NCBI GenBank assembly: GCA_017958705.1
Contig: JAGDCE010000241.1
Span: 1-5,577 of the forward strand
DNA length: 5,577 nt
Source: Clostridia bacterium
GTDB lineage: Bacteria; Bacillota; Clostridia; Oscillospirales; CAG-272
Reading direction: 5' to 3'
Shown here in pieces: positions 1-5,577 of this stretch. Under the pieces are notes generated by a model. It made no database searches, had not been told where the DNA came from, and saw only the letters and a list, made by a program, of their open reading frames with translations. A program made the translations under genes and the position numbers. The stretch's first letter is position 1. Each line of letters starts with the position of its first letter.

Positions 1-2
1 AC

Positions 3-1790
3 GTGTACGGAGCGATACTCGGCGATATCATCGGATCGCCTTATGAATTTGACAGGGGAGACAAGACAAAGGATTTTCCTCTTTTCGGCCCGGACTCTAA
101 GTTTACGGATGACACCGTAATGACGGTGGCGGTAGCGGAAGCGCTGATGAATGCGAAAGGGCAGAGCGACGGGCAGATCAAGGCGGAGCTTATCCGTTCC
201 ATGAGACAATGGGGCGGGAAATATCCCGGCGCGGGCTACGGCGGATCGTTCCGCGTGTGGCTGAGGTCGGACGATCCGAAGCCGTATAAAAGCTACGGCA
301 ACGGCTCGGCGATGCGCGTTTCCGCCGCCGGATGGCTGTATGATACGATAGAAGAAACAAGGCGCGTCGCGAGGCTCACCGCGGAGGTCACGCACAATCA
401 CCGCGAAGGAATAAAAGGCGCGGAAGCGACGGCGAGCGCGATATTCCTTGCAAGAAACGATCATACAAAGGAAGAAATCAAAGAATATATAATCAAAGAA
501 TTCCACTACGATCTGTCACGCACCTGCGACGAGATACGCCCTGCGTACCGTCACGACGAGACGTGTCAGAAGACCGTTCCGGAGGCGATAACGGCTTTTC
601 TTGAGGGCGAAAGCTTCGAAGACGTCGTAAGAGTCGCTGTTTCGCTCGGCGGCGACTGCGACACGCTCGCCTGTATCGCCGGCAGTATCGCCGAAGCGTT
701 TTACGGCGTCCCCGCCGCGCTTATGACCGAATGCAGGAAGCGCGGCACTGATGATATAAAGGCGGTTATTGACAGATTCGACGCGGCAAGAGGCAGAGCC
801 GCGGCCGGAAACACCGTTATCGAGTCCGCAATATCCGAATTCAGATCAGAAAAAAACGAGGAAAATTTCGCTGCCGTGCTCGAGGCGATAAGAGTCAGGA
901 TGCACGAAAAAGGACAGTTTTTCATCCCGTGCCGGGCTCCGCAGGCGGCGGTCGACATGATCGACCCCGATACCGTCAAAGTCGGGGATACGATAACCGC
1001 GAAAGAGGAGCTGCGCTTCAAGCTTGAAACGCTTCACACGGACGACGGCAAAACGTGGCTTGCCGCGGTAACGTCGGAGAACGAGATGAACAAATGCAGA
1101 AACGGGCATCCGTTATCGTCGGTTTCAACGGATATATACGAGTTTCTGAAACACTGCCGCAACGTAAAGGAAGACGGCGTCGTCATCAACCCGTGGGGAG
1201 AGCATTTCACGCTCACCAAGGACGCGATAAAGCTTATACTCGATTTTGACAAACCGAAGAATAAGATCTATTTTGAGGTCGGAGATATAACGAAACTGCG
1301 CGTCGACGCGATAGTGAACGCCGCGAACCGCACTCTTCTCGGAGGCGGCGGAGTTGACGGCGCGATTCATCGCGCGGCGGGGCCGGGACTGCTTGAAGAG
1401 TGCAGGAAACTGAACGGCTGCAGCACCGGCGAAGCGAAGATAACCGGCGGGTATCGGCTGAGCGCGAAATATGTCATACACACCGTCGGCCCGGTATACC
1501 GCGCGGGCGACGCAAAGTGCCGAGATCAGCTTCGCGACTGCTACTTCAATTCGCTTGAACTCGCAAAACAGCACGATATCCACACGATAGCTTTCCCCGC
1601 GATATCGACCGGCGTTTACGGCTATCCTAAGCGGGAAGCCGCTGAGATCGCGCTGAAGACCGTTGCGGGATGGCTTAACGGCAATCCCGATTACGGGATG
1701 GCGGTCGTGATGTGCTGCTACGACGAGGAAATGAGAAAGATATATCAAAGCGCCGTTGACGAACTCTCGGCGGGAAAGGACAAAAAATGA
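3..1790 (+). CDS. DraG ADP-ribosylglycohydrolase / SseB-like / macro domain fusion protein
   Basis: Three domains are readable in the 595 residues. Residues 1-265 are an ADP-ribosylglycohydrolase (DraG/ARH) domain: start MYGAILGDIIGSPYEF, metal-binding FTDDT (34-38), GNGSAMR (99-105), THNH (130-133) and GGDCDT (216-221). Both metal-binding aspartate clusters are intact. Residues about 270-415 resemble SseB, with FFIPC (306-310), DDGKTWLAAVTSENE (347-361) and INPWGEHFTLTKDAIKLIL (395-413). Residues about 421-590 are a MacroD-type macro domain with GDIT (427-430), VNAAN (438-442), GGGGVDGAIHRAAG (447-460) and PAISTGVYGYP (532-542). By family knowledge, DraG/ARH enzymes remove ADP-ribose from arginine or serine, and MacroD enzymes remove it from acidic residues or deacetylate O-acetyl-ADP-ribose. 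The protein therefore probably reverses ADP-ribosylation in the cytoplasm; no signal peptide is seen. Its substrate is unknown. The GTG start at 3 matches the usual family N-terminus, but only two bases lie upstream, so no ribosome binding site can be checked. It overlaps the next gene by four bases. Confidence 0.92.
   Translation: MYGAILGDIIGSPYEFDRGDKTKDFPLFGPDSKFTDDTVMTVAVAEALMNAKGQSDGQIKAELIRSMRQWGGKYPGAGYGGSFRVWLRSDDPKPYKSYGNGSAMRVSAAGWLYDTIEETRRVARLTAEVTHNHREGIKGAEATASAIFLARNDHTKEEIKEYIIKEFHYDLSRTCDEIRPAYRHDETCQKTVPEAITAFLEGESFEDVVRVAVSLGGDCDTLACIAGSIAEAFYGVPAALMTECRKRGTDDIKAVIDRFDAARGRAAAGNTVIESAISEFRSEKNEENFAAVLEAIRVRMHEKGQFFIPCRAPQAAVDMIDPDTVKVGDTITAKEELRFKLETLHTDDGKTWLAAVTSENEMNKCRNGHPLSSVSTDIYEFLKHCRNVKEDGVVINPWGEHFTLTKDAIKLILDFDKPKNKIYFEVGDITKLRVDAIVNAANRTLLGGGGVDGAIHRAAGPGLLEECRKLNGCSTGEAKITGGYRLSAKYVIHTVGPVYRAGDAKCRDQLRDCYFNSLELAKQHDIHTIAFPAISTGVYGYPKREAAEIALKTVAGWLNGNPDYGMAVVMCCYDEEMRKIYQSAVDELSAGKDKK
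1772..1790 (+). promoter_or_regulatory. Ribosome binding site and ATGA stop/start overlap coupling the first two genes
   Basis: A GGGAAAGGA purine tract (1772-1780) lies six bases before the ATG at 1787. That ATG shares the ATGA string with the TGA at 1788-1790 that ends the upstream gene. This arrangement fixes the start of the SIMPL gene and indicates translational coupling, so the two proteins are probably made together. Confidence 0.85.
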
Positions 1791-2443
1791 GAACTGTACG
1801 CGTAACGGGAAAAGGGAACGTCAGAGTACATCCCGATATGACAAGGATCACTGTAACGCTGACCGGGGTATACAAGGAATACACCGAAGCGCTGAAGCGC
1901 TCGTCGGAGGATACGGAGAAGATTAAAGATATTCTGTCCGGATTCGGTTTCAAACGGACCGATCTGAAAACGCTTAACTTCAACGTCGACACGGAATATG
2001 AGGGATATACGGAAAACGGCGTGTACAAGCAGAGGCTGATCGGGTACAGATACCGCCACACGATGAAAGTCGAGTTCACCTCGGACAACGACCGTCTCGG
2101 CAAAGTGCTGTACGCGCTCGCGAACAGCGATCTGGATCCCGAATTCAATATCAGCTACACCGTAAAGGATCAGGAATCGGCTAAAAACGAGCTTCTCGGT
2201 AAAGCCGTGGCGGACGCTAAGGAAAAAGCCGCAGTACTCACGCAGGCGGCGGGCGTTGAACTCAAAGACATTCAGACGATCGACTATTCCTGGGGTGAGA
2301 TCAATATGGAAGTCTGCGCGACGAACAGTATGGCTTTAAGAAAAATCTCAGCTCAAGCCGCAGCGGACAGCTACAGTATGGATATGGAGCCGGACGATAT
2401 AAAAGTCTCCGATACCGTCACGGTGATCTGGGAGATCGCGTGA
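1787..2443 (+). CDS. SIMPL domain (DUF541) protein, cytoplasmic form
   Basis: The 218-residue product fits the SIMPL/DUF541 family almost end to end. The N-terminus has the typical beta strand and glycine turn VTGKGNVRVHPDMTRITVTL (6-25). A helix-rich segment follows (31-53), then DLKTLNFNV (59-67), YRYRHTMKVEF (88-98), an alanine- and lysine-rich helix around AVADAKEKAAVLTQAAGV (140-157), and the C-terminal strand DIKVSDTVTVIWEI (204-217). Many family members begin with a signal peptide and are periplasmic or surface-attached. This one starts directly at the domain and is probably cytoplasmic. The family's biochemical role is poorly defined: BP26 of Brucella and mouse SIMPL are named members, and I infer no enzymatic activity. 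The four-base overlap with the upstream ADP-ribose gene suggests joint expression. A GC-rich inverted repeat begins at the last base of the stop codon. Confidence 0.88.
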   Translation: MRTVRVTGKGNVRVHPDMTRITVTLTGVYKEYTEALKRSSEDTEKIKDILSGFGFKRTDLKTLNFNVDTEYEGYTENGVYKQRLIGYRYRHTMKVEFTSDNDRLGKVLYALANSDLDPEFNISYTVKDQESAKNELLGKAVADAKEKAAVLTQAAGVELKDIQTIDYSWGEINMEVCATNSMALRKISAQAAADSYSMDMEPDDIKVSDTVTVIWEIA

Positions 2444-2486
2444 TCCCCGCGTTTGCCGAAAGCACTTGACCGGCGGGGATTTGTGT
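2443..2486 (+). terminator. Possible intrinsic terminator after the SIMPL gene
   Basis: ATCCCCGC (2443-2450) pairs perfectly with GCGGGGAT (2473-2480). The 22-base loop contains a small nested TGC/GCA hairpin (2454-2456 with 2462-2464). The stem is followed by TTTGTGT, a short and interrupted T-tract. The stem is strong, but the long loop and weak T-run make termination partial or uncertain. The loop and right arm also carry the -35 box and spacer of the next promoter. Confidence 0.45.
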
Positions 2487-2494
2487 GGTATTAT
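2466..2494 (+). promoter_or_regulatory. Sigma-A-type promoter with extended -10 for the three-gene unit
   Basis: TTGACC (2466-2471) and TATTAT (2489-2494) are separated by exactly 17 bases. Each box differs from consensus at one position. A TG dinucleotide at 2486-2487 gives the extended -10 form (TGN before the -10 box). Transcription should begin near 2501, leaving a leader of about 70 bases before the ATG at 2570. This is the only good promoter I see for the genes at 2570-5368. Confidence 0.75.
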
Positions 2495-2569
2495 TATATC
2501 GGCGGAGACGCTTCGGGCGCCGCGGAAAACAGCCGATGTTTGAATTGATATGATTTGTGAGGTCGGATC

Positions 2570-2872
2570 ATGGAGTACGGATACTCGATCCTGATGGGGA
2601 TCTTTGCGGCGGCGATACTGCTTTACGCCGGACTTATGGCGCTGACAAAGGATTATAACATGCTGCCGCTGCGCGCAAGACAGTCGGTCAAGCCGAAGGA
2701 TCCGAAAAGATATATGACGCAGCTGTCAAAAGTAGTCGCGCTCGTCGCGGCTTCTCCCGCGCTCAGCGCGCTGACGGGGCTGTGGAACATGATCGCCGCC
2801 GTGATCGTCCTGATAGGATCCATGGTACTGTTTATATGGATCGGAACGAAGATTATGAAAGGCATCGAATAA
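2570..2872 (+). CDS. Small integral membrane protein, unknown function (possibly DUF3784-like)
   Basis: The 100-residue product is mostly hydrophobic. Likely membrane segments are residues 5-25, about 54-71 (weaker) and 73-93. Between the first two lies a strongly basic loop (27-54, with R35, R37, K41, K43, K46, R47 and K54), which by the positive-inside rule should face the cytoplasm, as should the short tail KIMKGIE. Size, topology and the loop plan recall small Clostridia membrane proteins such as DUF3784, but I cannot assign the family firmly. GAGG (2559-2562) lies seven bases before the ATG and supports this start. It is the first gene after a strong promoter, with only 28 bases to the next gene, so it is probably co-transcribed with the two carbohydrate genes. 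No transporter motif is visible, and a functional link to those genes is not shown. Confidence 0.75.
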   Translation: MEYGYSILMGIFAAAILLYAGLMALTKDYNMLPLRARQSVKPKDPKRYMTQLSKVVALVAASPALSALTGLWNMIAAVIVLIGSMVLFIWIGTKIMKGIE

Positions 2873-2900
2873 TAAAAAACAGACAGAGGATATCGATCGT

Positions 2901-4478
2901 ATGAAAAAAGAACTTGACAGAAAAGCGCTTGCAAAACAGGCTTTCGATGAATGCAGCTCGGCCGAAACGACGGTGCGATACGGGATCAAGCGCGTGCGGC
3001 CGTTCTGGAACGTCGAATCGACGCAGTTCATGTACGTTCCCGCTTTCCATTTCACGGCGGTCCGCGGCGTCCGCCGCTACCGCTATTCGGCGAAAGACGA
3101 AAACGGCGTGATACATTCATTCGAGTCTGGCGACTGCTGCGCGCTGCTCACGCCGATCTGGGCGGAGCTGCCGGAGGGCGTCGTCGAGCTGACGGTCACG
3201 GCGTTAAACGACGACGGATCTGACTACGCCCTCGCCGGCGCGCGTACGTTTTTCCGCCTCGCGCCGTTCCCGGAGGACACTCCGCCGGCGGTCCGTCCTT
3301 ACAGGGAGAGCGCGATAAAAGCGTACCGTTACGCCATGTCAGCGGGATTCATAAAACACTGGCTCGAGCACGGCGAACCAGATCCGTATTACGACCTGAA
3401 CACCTATCCGTGTAAAATGATAGGCGCGCTCGTCGGCGCGATGATAACGTACGCGAAGATTTGCCCGGAGGACGCGGCGGACGCCATGAAGGTCGCCGTC
3501 TCCGCCGCGGATTATCTTATAAAGATCACGCCGCGCGGCGACGATCCGCTGGCGGACGTACCGCCGACTTACTATCTCGATTTCTGCCCTGATCCGCAGA
3601 AATACGGGATAATAACGCCTAACTGGCACGCCGCCGTCGGCCATTTCGGGACCACGATGATGATATATCCCGCGCGCGCCGGTCTTATGTATCTTGAGCT
3701 TGAAAAAGCGACGGGCGACGAAAAGTATCTGCGCGAGGCGATAGGGATCGGAAAGTTTTTTTTGAAGACCGTCGAGCCCAACGGCAGCTGGTATCTCGTC
3801 CGCTCCTGCAAAACGGGCGAGCCGCTGACGGACAACTATATAGCGCCGACCGAGGTCGTCATCCCGTTTTTGACGGCTCTTTACGAGCGCACCGGCGACG
3901 AATGCTGGCGTAGCCTTGCCGAAGGAGCGGTCAGATACGCGTTTGAAACACAGCTTGCAAGCTACAACTGGGAAGGGCAGTTCGAGGACAGCCCCGTGTC
4001 GTCGGATTACGTCAATCTGACGCATTACGCCCCCGTGGCTATGGCCATGTATCTTGCAAAGCGCGGCGATGAAAAGTCGCTTCAGCTCGCAAAAGAGCTG
4101 ATGCGCTTCGCGGAGGATCAGTTCGTCGTATGGAAGCGCCCGAATCCCTGGAAGCATCCGACGCCCGACGGCAGCACGCCGTACGATACGTCGATCTGGC
4201 ATACGCCGGCGGCGCTTGAGCAGTACGGCTGGTACGTGCCGATCGACGCGTCAACTTCCGATCTCGCGCTCGGGTTCCTCGCGCTGTATAAAGCCGGGTG
4301 CGGCGATTTGTATCTCGCGAAGGCGCGCGCCCTGACAGATCAACTCACGCGCGTCCAGCACGAGGACGGCAAAATACCGACGCACTGGATGAACACTCCG
4401 GGAGCAGAGGCTAATTTCTGGTTCAACTGCATGTTCGAAAGCTGTTATACGCTGTCGGTCATGTCGGAATACGAATGA
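2901..4478 (+). CDS. Putative six-hairpin glycosidase-like (alpha/alpha)6-barrel protein, family unassigned
   Basis: The 525-residue product has two parts. Residues about 40-122 look like an Ig/FN3-type beta sandwich, with alternating strands such as FMYVPAFHFTAV (43-54) and GVVELTVTAL (93-102) ending in ARTFFRLAPF. Residues about 132-522 are repeated helix pairs with aromatic loops, as in the six-hairpin glycosidase superfamily (for example GH88, GH105, GH127 and some polysaccharide lyases and epimerases). Repeated features are ATGDEKYLREAIGIGKFFL (270-288), RTGDECWRSLAEGAVRYAFE (330-349) and KRGDEKSLQLAKELMRFAED (387-406), the regular Gly-Asp-Glu helix-pair joints of such barrels. Conserved-looking polar and aromatic loops include DPYYDLNTYP (161-170), NWHAAVGHFG (241-250), NWEGQFEDSP (356-365) and IPTHWMNTP (492-500). 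I cannot name the catalytic acids or a family. No signal peptide is seen, so it is probably cytoplasmic. An AGAGGA sequence (2885-2890) lies ten bases before the ATG. The stop overlaps an ATG at 4475, and an esterase gene follows directly, which supports a role on acetylated glycans. Confidence 0.72.
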   Translation: MKKELDRKALAKQAFDECSSAETTVRYGIKRVRPFWNVESTQFMYVPAFHFTAVRGVRRYRYSAKDENGVIHSFESGDCCALLTPIWAELPEGVVELTVTALNDDGSDYALAGARTFFRLAPFPEDTPPAVRPYRESAIKAYRYAMSAGFIKHWLEHGEPDPYYDLNTYPCKMIGALVGAMITYAKICPEDAADAMKVAVSAADYLIKITPRGDDPLADVPPTYYLDFCPDPQKYGIITPNWHAAVGHFGTTMMIYPARAGLMYLELEKATGDEKYLREAIGIGKFFLKTVEPNGSWYLVRSCKTGEPLTDNYIAPTEVVIPFLTALYERTGDECWRSLAEGAVRYAFETQLASYNWEGQFEDSPVSSDYVNLTHYAPVAMAMYLAKRGDEKSLQLAKELMRFAEDQFVVWKRPNPWKHPTPDGSTPYDTSIWHTPAALEQYGWYVPIDASTSDLALGFLALYKAGCGDLYLAKARALTDQLTRVQHEDGKIPTHWMNTPGAEANFWFNCMFESCYTLSVMSEYE

Positions 4479-4501
4479 CCGCCGCCGCGCAGCGCATCAA
4501 A

Positions 4502-4516
4502 AGAGGGTATTGCATG
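4502..4516 (+). promoter_or_regulatory. Ribosome binding site that decides the esterase start
   Basis: AGAGGG (4502-4507) lies six bases before the ATG at 4514, an ideal distance. The upstream in-frame ATG at 4475 has no purine-rich site at the right spacing. It would add thirteen residues (MTAAAQRIKRGYC) ahead of the normal SGNH N-terminus. Confidence 0.8.
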
Positions 4517-5368
4517 AAAAAAGCGGAAATCATCGTGCTCGCCGGCCAGTCGAACGCCGTGGGATGCTCATACGTGGAATATCTTGAAAAGCATATCGAC
4601 GCGGACCGTATGCGCAAGCTGCGCGAGGGCTTCGACAATATAAAGATCAACTACTATTCGCACGACGTAAAGAGCGAAGGCTTTGTGAAGACGACTTTCA
4701 ACTGCTCCGTCAGCGACGAGGACACGTTCGGTCCCGAGGTCGGGATCGCCGAGGCGCTTGACGAAAAATATCCGGGCAGGGAGTTTTTCATAGTCAAACT
4801 CGCTTTCGGCGGCGTCACGCTGTATAATGATTTCATATCGCCGTCGGGCAACGGACGGTATGACCGGACCTCATACGCCGATCAGAAGGAGGACGCGGCG
4901 AAAGCCCTGATGGCGGGCGAGACGTTCCGCCCCGGCTGGTGCTATAACGAGCTGATAAAAATTGTCTCAGAAAGCATAAAAACGCTGAAGAGCGACGGAT
5001 ATTCTCCCGAAATAAAGGCGTTCTGCTGGATGCAGGGGGAGAGCGACGCAAATTTGGAGGAGGCGACGGCGGAGTACGCGCACAACTGTCCGGCGCTGCA
5101 CGACGACTTCAAAGCCCGCTTTGCCTCATACGCCGGCGGCTGCGTATTCGCCGACGCCGGGATCAGCACCGTATGGGAAAGATATGAGCGGATGAATGAA
5201 ATCAAGCGGGCGTACGCGGCAGATCACGCGGACTGCCGTTTCATCGACACTATCGCCGCGGGCTTGTCGACGATGAACGAGCCGTACGGTCAGCCCGACA
5301 TCGGCCACTACGACGCCGAAAGCATGCTGATCCTCGGCCGCCTTTTCGCCGAAGCGATCACAGCTTAA
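4514..5368 (+). CDS. SGNH-type carbohydrate acetylesterase (sialate O-acetylesterase / CE6-like)
   Basis: The 284-residue product fits the SASA/CE6 branch of the SGNH hydrolases, which remove O-acetyl groups from sialic acid, xylan and related sugars. Block I is VLAGQSNAVG (8-17), with Ser13 as the expected nucleophile. FGPEVGIAEAL (72-82) and KLAFGG (95-100) match the family's next conserved segments. WMQGESDA (172-179) is the hallmark QGExD block. DIGHY (262-266) carries the expected Asp262-x-x-His265 of the catalytic end block. All key residues are present, so it should be active. The protein starts directly at the first catalytic strand with no signal peptide, placing it in the cytoplasm. 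The ATG at 4514 is preferred over the in-frame ATG at 4475 because of its ribosome binding site and the family N-terminus. It is the last gene of the unit, follows the barrel protein by 35 bases, and is followed by a strong terminator. The acetylated substrate cannot be told from sequence. Confidence 0.88.
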   Translation: MKKAEIIVLAGQSNAVGCSYVEYLEKHIDADRMRKLREGFDNIKINYYSHDVKSEGFVKTTFNCSVSDEDTFGPEVGIAEALDEKYPGREFFIVKLAFGGVTLYNDFISPSGNGRYDRTSYADQKEDAAKALMAGETFRPGWCYNELIKIVSESIKTLKSDGYSPEIKAFCWMQGESDANLEEATAEYAHNCPALHDDFKARFASYAGGCVFADAGISTVWERYERMNEIKRAYAADHADCRFIDTIAAGLSTMNEPYGQPDIGHYDAESMLILGRLFAEAITA

Positions 5369-5407
5369 GTGCACGGGTCTTCACCGGCTTCGGATCATAA
5401 AACGCAT

Positions 5408-5444
5408 AAAAATGCAGACTCCGGTCTGCGTTTTTGCTTTTTTT
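5408..5444 (+). terminator. Strong intrinsic terminator closing the three-gene unit
   Basis: GCAGAC (5414-5419) and GTCTGC (5424-5429) form a perfect six-pair stem with a TCCG tetraloop. The stem extends outward through a T-G wobble and five A-T pairs (5408-5412 with 5431-5435). A T-tract runs from 5431 to 5444, broken only by GC at 5436-5437. The matching A-run on the left means it could also work, more weakly, on the opposite strand. Confidence 0.93.
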
Positions 5445-5470
5445 GCCGATACTTCAGCTATTGCGGCCTT

Positions 5471-5527
5471 ATTTTTTACATTATTGCGATTTTTATCATT
5501 GACAAATTCATTTAAAGAGATTATAAT
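5471..5527 (+). promoter_or_regulatory. Exact-consensus sigma-A promoter with AT-rich upstream element
   Basis: TTGACA (5499-5504) and TATAAT (5522-5527) are both perfect consensus hexamers, separated by exactly 17 bases. The stretch 5471-5498 is very rich in A and T, as in UP elements that bind the polymerase alpha subunit, in contrast to the GC-rich coding sequence nearby. Transcription should start near 5534, giving a leader of only about 23 bases. That leaves no room for a riboswitch or T-box, so any control must act at the promoter itself or inside the gene. Confidence 0.93.
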
Positions 5528-5544
5528 AAAAATAAGGTTTAATA

Positions 5545-5551
5545 AAGGAGG
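5545..5551 (+). promoter_or_regulatory. Near-perfect Shine-Dalgarno site
   Basis: AAGGAGG lies five bases before the ATG at 5557. With the consensus promoter just upstream, it marks the start of a strongly expressed gene that runs out of the window. Confidence 0.9.
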
Positions 5552-5556
5552 CCATT

Positions 5557-5577
5557 ATGAAACTAACCGGCGGAGAA
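5557..5577 (+). CDS. Start of a gene cut by the window edge (possibly a thiamine-diphosphate enzyme)
   Basis: Only seven codons are visible (MKLTGGE), open at the window end. The start is well supported by the AAGGAGG site five bases upstream and the consensus promoter. The N-terminus resembles how acetolactate-synthase-like thiamine-diphosphate enzymes often begin (an MK-L/M-TGAE or TGGE pattern before the first helix). Seven residues cannot establish a family, so this is a weak guess. The gene is separate from the upstream unit, being behind a terminator and having its own promoter. Confidence 0.7.

Noticed and set aside
1125..1748. Long open frame on the minus strand (207 codons) opposite the macro domain
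   Set aside because: It lies fully antisense to a well-recognised domain, its translation has no family resemblance, and it has no clear ribosome binding site. It is a by-product of the codon composition of the real gene.
2500..2522. Short CGGCG/CGCCG inverted repeat in the leader of the membrane protein gene, considered as a riboswitch or leader RNA
   Set aside because: There are only five pairs with a 13-base loop and no recognisable riboswitch core. The leader of about 70 bases is too short for most known classes.
3339..4202. Long open frame on the minus strand (287 codons) opposite the barrel gene
   Set aside because: The translation is very rich in arginine and low in recognisable structure, typical of the reverse strand of GC-rich genes. 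The + strand frame has coherent helix repeats and a good context.
5475..5499. Second promoter upstream of the consensus one (TTTACA at 5475-5480 with TATCAT at 5494-5499)
   Set aside because: The spacer would be only 13 bases, too short for sigma-A promoters. The AT-richness is better explained as an upstream element.
5369..5556. Search for a small gene, tRNA or T-box leader between the esterase and the last gene
   Set aside because: The stretch holds only the terminator, an AT-rich tract, the promoter and the ribosome binding site. No tRNA-like fold, no T-box sequence and no supported reading frame was seen.
1..5577. Mobile elements, CRISPR arrays, direct-repeat arrays or attachment sites
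   Set aside because: No transposase or integrase motifs, no regularly spaced repeats and no paired terminal repeats were found on reading both strands.

Overview
The window looks like a chromosomal piece of an uncultivated, gut-type Clostridia bacterium (Bacillota). This is inferred from moderately high G+C coding sequence, GGAGG-type ribosome binding sites, textbook sigma-A promoters, a U-tract terminator and the protein families present. It is not proven, because there is no rRNA or marker gene here. All recognisable genes lie on the + strand.

Left unit (3-2443): a 595-residue protein joins an ADP-ribosylglycohydrolase (DraG) domain, an SseB-like middle domain and a MacroD-type macro domain. 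Two unrelated folds that remove or process ADP-ribose therefore sit on one chain. An ATGA stop/start overlap couples it to a short SIMPL-domain (DUF541) protein without a signal peptide. A GC-rich inverted repeat right after the SIMPL stop may end this transcript.

Middle unit (2466-5444): a strong extended -10 promoter, whose -35 box lies inside the loop of that inverted repeat, drives three genes. These are a 100-residue membrane protein, a 525-residue protein with a beta-sandwich-like N-terminus and a predicted (alpha/alpha)6-barrel body typical of carbohydrate-active enzymes, and a 284-residue SGNH acetylesterase of the sialate O-acetylesterase/CE6 type. Neither enzyme has a signal peptide, so they may deacetylate and cleave imported oligosaccharides in the cytoplasm. 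A strong intrinsic terminator closes the unit.

Right edge (5499-5577): an exact consensus promoter (TTGACA, 17-base spacer, TATAAT) and an excellent ribosome binding site precede a gene of which only seven codons are visible.

The most notable item is the three-domain ADP-ribose protein. Next are the unassigned barrel protein with its esterase partner and the interleaved terminator/promoter. I see no mobile element, CRISPR array, tRNA or rRNA.
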